64,000 bases of DNA from Mycoplasmopsis agalactiae PG2 (lineage in GTDB: Bacteria; Bacillota_I; Bacilli_A; Mycoplasmatales; Metamycoplasmataceae): the NCBI RefSeq assembly GCF_000063605.1, contig NC_009497.1, positions 124,001 to 188,000 on the forward strand, given 5' to 3'. A model generated the notes under the pieces. The model saw only the letters and a list, made by a program, of their open reading frames with translations. It made no database searches and was not told where the DNA came from. Both the position numbers and the translations under genes were made by a program. Positions 59,694 through 64,000 of this stretch are shown here, in pieces (positions within the stretch are counted from its first letter, which is position 1; the number at the start of each line of letters is the position of its first letter).

Positions 59694-60463
59694 ATGAAAA
59701 CAAAAAGATCTTTTTTGCTTTGGGGGGGGGTATTAGTTCTATAGCTCTTCTTCCAATAATTGCTGCTAAATGCGGTGTCGAAGAAACTGCTAAAGACGAC
59801 AAACCAAAGGCTAAAAAAGCAACTGAAAAAACAACTAATTCAGATAAAGATGAATCTAAGAAAACTGGAGAAGATTCACAAAAAATCGCTTCTCCAATAT
59901 TTAAAGAAAAATATGCCGTAATTTTGGGCAGATTCCAAAAGGCATTAGAGTCTCTTAAAGATTTTGATAATGCTAGTGTAAAAGAAATTAGCGGCATTAT
60001 TTCATCAATTCAAGGTGAACAACCTGAAAAATTAGAACGAGCCTTTAAAAAGTTGATTAATCTGTTTGCTGAAGAAATTAGAAAAGAAGGAAGCTTTAAG
60101 CCTACAAAAGATAAAAATCACCTAAAACTTTTAAGAGAATTTATTAAACACAAAAGAATTTATGTAAAAGCTTATGCTTTAAGCAATAAAAAGCATATAG
60201 GTGGAAATGTTTATAAAGCAGCAGAGTATTCAGATAACTTTGCAAAGCTATTTATAGCGCTTAACAACAACAAACTTTTAGATTTAGTAACTGTTCATCC
60301 AAATGAACACAAAAATGTTAAATCAAAGCATGCTAGCGGAACTAATGTTAAGCTAAAAGATGGAAAATTATTCTTAGAATTCAAAATTGGTTCAATGTTA
60401 GAAGATTCAACTGACTTGCCATTAGCTTCAGATGAAATTTTTGAAGTTGCAATAGAAAAATAA
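59694..60463 (+). CDS. Phase-variable lipoprotein, OFF
   Basis: ATG 59694 (MKTKRSFLLW) has a good AACGAGG site upstream but reads through G9 (59722-59730) into TAG at 59742. Seven or ten G would join it to ISSIALLPIIAAKC, a lipobox, and a domain of about 225 residues with a Lys/Thr linker and helical sequence ending FEVAIEK. The tract length is therefore one short or two long. No family is recognised. It lies directly after the ON gene, so the pair shows opposite states in this isolate. Confidence 0.82.
59722..59730 (+). repeat. Poly-G tract (G9), frame OFF
   Basis: Nine G. ON is expected at 7 or 10. Confidence 0.9.
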
Positions 60464-60478
60464 AGAATATGTCAACAA

Positions 60479-60500
60479 GACCACAGTTTGTGGTTTTTGT
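60479..60500 (+). terminator. Intrinsic terminator
   Basis: ACCACA pairs with TGTGGT around GTT, followed by TTTTG. Confidence 0.65.
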
Positions 60501-60905
60501 TTATCTTAATAATGATTTTAATACTAGTGCTTTCTAAGGCAAACAAAAGTTTTCTATAGAAAAACAAAATCTCATACTTGAGCAATAGGCATTTTTTGCA
60601 TATCAATACCCAATAAATAATGAGATTTTTTCAATACGTAATAGTATTAGGGAATAAATGCAATATTTTCCAAAGCCATATTAATTATTGCTTAGGTGAA
60701 ATTACAGACGTGGACAAATGATTAGTAAAAAGATAGTTGAATGATTGGGATGAAGTTAACTTTTAGCCCATAAAAAAACCGAATATAAAAATTCGCAATC
60801 ATAAAAAAAGAGCACAGGCTCTTTTTAAAAAAATCTATTTGCAAGCACAATTTTACATCTTGTGTTCTAAATTTATGTATTTAATATATTTAGTATGTTT
60901 TTTAT
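60501..60905. other. Gene remnant and structured spacer
   Basis: About 400 bp without an intact gene. A 10-bp inverted repeat, AAAATCTCAT (60566-60575) with ATGAGATTTT (60620-60629), encloses 44 nt. Just after it a plus-strand frame reads NKCNIFQSHINYCLGEITDVDKW, then passes one stop and ends LNDWDEVNF before TAG near 60767. This looks like the degraded 3' end of a coding gene. A bidirectional hairpin (60805-60826) follows. Confidence 0.4.
60805..60826. terminator. Bidirectional terminator
   Basis: AAAAAGAGC pairs perfectly with GCTCTTTTT around ACAG. Confidence 0.8.
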
Positions 60906-62316
60906 TTAAGAAATGGATTTATTTATAACTGGTAATAATTTCTCCCAATCATCTTTAGGAATCTCATTTGCATTTCAACTATCAGGAGTTATAAGCAAGT
61001 TAGTATTGTTTGTGTTAGGATCTATTTTCAAAAAGTTAATATAATCTAGATAAATATTTTTTTTCAGATTTGCTATGAATATTATTGCCATAATATCCAG
61101 AATCTACATTTTGTTTTCATGAAGAAACTTCGCTACCAAATCCTTGTGTATTTATTTCCAAAACATTGAATTTATCTGGGGCAATTGTAATATAGTTTCC
61201 AATCAATTTATCTAAGTCTATATATCCAGAAACAATTTGCTCTTTTTGTAAGTTTGTTTTAGAAAATTTAGTTTTCTTTTTAAAATTTAAAAATTCCTTA
61301 AAACTCATTAAATCAGGCCTGTATGACAAATCTATCTTTATGTAGTTCATTAAATCACGAGATTCTGAACGACTATAAGATGCTGTTACAGTAATATCAT
61401 TAGCAGAATATAACTTATTAAATTTAAATGTCAAGGCATTTATTTTATTTGAGTTTATGAGCAACGTTTCTCTTTTGACGTCAAAAATTCCAAATTTACG
61501 ATAGTTGTTAATTATTGTCTGATTATTAATAGTAGGCAAAAGATTAGAAATATTTTTTATGTATTCAAAATTACCGACATAGTCATCAACTTTTGAATTT
61601 GTGAATTTATGAGATGCATCAGAATCAGGTGCTATTAAATTATTTATTGAAAAGTTTCTAAAATAACGATTGTAATGTGACTCCAATTTAAGTAAATTTT
61701 TATAAATGTCATCAGAAATTTTAAGCGATAAATTCCTTAAATTGCTAAGTTTGATTTTATCTTTATTTTTAAGATCGAAGTTTTTTGAAATTTCATTTAA
61801 ATATTTTATGCCACTAAAATTAACAAAATTACCGGTTGGTAAATTGCTTAAATTTGTTTTTGGTTCATATTGCTTAACAATTTTTGATCTTTCGACACTA
61901 TTAGAATAAAATGAAGAATAGTTTTTAACTGTATAAACCAAATATCCAATATATTCATTTTCAATTTCAGGATATTCCTGATTTGGAGAATAAGAAAAAC
62001 TATTTATCAACCTAACGAAGTTATGAAAATTTTGAGTGAGCTTTTTGTGAAATATTGGGTTATCTTTGAATCATTCCAATTCAAAACACATCTTAGAAAC
62101 TGGCTCAGTTGATTTTAATGACTTTCTTATTCGCTTTTCATATAAATTAAAATCAAAAAATTTATTGTATTCCCTTTCAAAAAAGGTTTGTTGGTATTCT
62201 CCACATGATACAGCCAAAAATGTGGCAGATATAGCAATAGATGAGCCAATAAAAACAGGACAAATACCCGTTATTTGACCTTTTTTTAAAACAGATTTGT
62301 AAAACTTTCTAACCAT
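60906..62316 (-). pseudogene. Lipoprotein partner of the subtilisin-like protease, frameshifted at an A8 run
   Basis: From 62316 a basic N-terminus and hydrophobic segment end at FLAVSC (about residue 38), a lipobox. The frame reads 426 residues to a stop at 61036. Near the end it crosses A8 (61057-61064 as T8 on plus). Seven A would change the frame into a natural ending of about 50 residues (from NIYLDYINFLKIDPNTNN) that stops at 60906. I infer that A7 is the full-length form. The body has mixed polar sequence with many Asn, Ser and Tyr and no known motif. The start overlaps the end of the protease gene by 31 nt, so the two are cotranscribed. Confidence 0.7.
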
Positions 62317-64000
62317 ACATTTTCCTTAAGATGTTCTCAATATTTTCAATTCATCTCAGTTACATAATTCTCATACTTCTCTAAAAATGGATGCCTTAAA
62401 TAGTAGTGAAGATCCTTTACTTTGTTATCGTTAAGATTAATATTGTCTTTGTATGCAAGATATTCTAGTAAAAGTATTAAATATTTTTCTAACTCTGCAT
62501 ATTTTATATATGTTGAATATGAATAATCACCCTCAGGATCTTTATTATAGAAATACACATGTTGCACGCTTGTGTGCGGTTCTTGACTATCAAGAATTAC
62601 TTCTCGCGTAATACTATTTTTACTCTTATGCATGTCAGTTTCAATTGCGTAAATAGGAATATCACTAAAGTTTCAGTCGGGATCCTTTGACTTTTTATAC
62701 TCTATTGCTTTCAATAAAAGTGGCAGTCATTTATTCCGAAACCAACTAATGTAAGGATTATTGTTTAGTTCATAAAGTTTCCAATATTCAGCAAACGATT
62801 TTTTATGTTTCCAAACGAATGTTGAAGTTCAATATTTTCACTTTTTAGTTATGTTAGCACTATCATAAATTTGTAATACACCAGTACTACTTATAAAATT
62901 TTTGCCAATCTCATGCGGTCTAACTCTTCTAATGTTTTTGCTATTCCAAATTTCTTTCATCTGAAGTATTTAGGAATACCAAAGCCAGTCTTGTTTTTAG
63001 CATTGTTTCTTCTTCAATATTCATCAGGCGATGTTATTCTGTCGAATGAAGAACTACTATACCAAGATGCTTTAGTTTTCGAATATGTTGCAGAGCTGGC
63101 CAACATTAATTTAACATCTTCAATTGACAGCTCTTGTTGCAATTTGCTCTGTAGACGTGAAATTATTCCTGTTATCATTGGTGCTGATTTGCTGGTTCCA
63201 TTGAAATTGATCATATAAAACATTTTGTTTTTAAATTCTTTATTATTTTTCGGTGATTCAATATATTTTTCTATCTCAGAATAATTGTTTCTGTGATAAT
63301 AACTTTTTAATAATCCAGCTTTATCATTCATTAGTGTATCGCCATATGCAGAAATAAGCGGATAGCTTCCATAACGGTTTTTTGCATAAGAACTAAAATT
63401 AGTTACAATATTCTTTCAGTTAACAGCCCCAACTGAAATAATTCCATCATGATAACGCGTACTTTGTCAATCTGTTATAGCATCAAATAAATTCTTTTTT
63501 TATTATTAACATCCAAAAAAGAATCAAAATTAAAAGGTCTTAATCAGTTTGTGTTTTCACCTTTGTATATTCATCTTATGTCATCAAATGTTTTGTCTAA
63601 AATCACTCTTATCACATATATCAAGTTAATATTACTGTTTCTTTCATCTTCATTAGGTCATAAATCAGATTGTCAATTTTGAGCTAAATTAAAGAAAGAT
63701 TTAAAGGCTCTGTAAATTTTATTTTTTGATATTCTGCCATCTTCAAGAAATTGCGGCTTATTTAAAAAATCATTATTTGTCATATATTCGCTTACTTCAT
63801 CATTGCTGTTGCCACTTGACTGAATTATTTTTATGTCATTTTCGAGGGCATATTCACCAATAGCTTTGTAAAAATTTTGAGTGTCTGAAGCTCTATAAAT
63901 TTGCTTATTATCCCTATATGTATAATAAATGATTGCCTTTGCTAAAATTTTGAATGAATGAAGCAATTCTTTTATATTTTGATGAGAAATCATAATTTTC
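62286..64000 (-). pseudogene. Subtilisin-like (S8) serine protease, partial at window edge, two frameshifts
   Basis: The visible part runs from the window edge to 62286. It contains IKIIQSSGNSND, matching the oxyanion Asn region, and NGTSKSAPMITGIIS, matching the catalytic Ser motif GTSxSAP. Asp and His of the triad should lie upstream, outside the window. The frame breaks twice: at A7 (63495-63501 as T7), where A8 would continue into NLFDAITDW, and near 62947-62952, where one more A would continue into IWNSKNIRRVRPHEIG. After the Ser motif about 240 residues of unknown type follow. The protein was probably secreted or anchored outside. Confidence 0.8.

Noticed and set aside
62286-64000. MIP-type immunoglobulin protease
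   Set aside because: The Ser motif GTSxSAP is subtilisin-like (S8), unlike the chymotrypsin-like fold of the described MIP proteins.

Overview
The window comes from a wall-less mollicute of the Mycoplasma hominis group, most like a ruminant Mycoplasmopsis such as M. bovis or M. agalactiae. In nearly every gene UGA has to be read as tryptophan, the DNA is very AT-rich, there are many lipoproteins with a terminal Cys signal, and several of these carry poly-G tracts at the signal peptide. The species is an inference from gene content; I could not run a search.

Layout. 0-5 kb is a decaying surface/export segment: a transglutaminase-like lipoprotein with an in-frame stop, rpiB, a C39-peptidase ABC exporter with one nonsense codon and one frameshift, and a small membrane partner. 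5-9.4 kb is housekeeping: ybeY-cdd-era, an M24 aminopeptidase and proS. 9.5-12.6 kb holds three lineage genes ending with a LemA protein. 12.8-15.2 kb is phosphoketolase, convergent with pepF. 17.3-22.3 kb is the overlapping potABCD polyamine importer behind a structured leader. 22.6-25.6 kb is rpmF, an EzrA-like protein and thiI. 26-29 kb holds two tandem repeat-rich (DUF285) lipoproteins, both shifted out of frame at poly-G tracts. Then come tmRNA (minus strand), a degenerate OppF-like ATPase, valS-folD, pta-ackA-coaD-engB, a surface protein, pyk, a lipoprotein, CIRCE-dnaK, trmFO, a small membrane protein, D-lactate dehydrogenase, an alpha/beta hydrolase and a charged lipoprotein. 51-55 kb is an intact type III restriction-modification pair. 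55-57 kb is tig with an unassigned small RNA gene upstream. 57-64 kb is a lipoprotein/protease island in which most genes are frameshifted or phase-variable.

How it works together. rpiB feeds pentose phosphates, phosphoketolase makes acetyl phosphate, and pta/ackA convert this to acetyl-CoA or ATP; pyk and D-LDH close the pyruvate branch. Broken genes are concentrated in secreted, surface or export functions, while all housekeeping genes are open. This argues for biological decay or phase variation rather than uniform sequencing error.

The most unusual signals are: (i) an 11-mer, CTATAAAACAG, present 12 times on the two strands against a rough expectation of about 0.1, in both coding and intergenic DNA; (ii) a small RNA gene at about 56.9-57.06 kb with a TTGACA-N16-TATAAT promoter and a 17-bp terminator stem; (iii) an 810-residue ABC-ATPase relative that seems to have lost its nucleotide-binding motifs; and (iv) a subtilisin-type protease overlapping a lipoprotein partner, both disrupted at A-runs.
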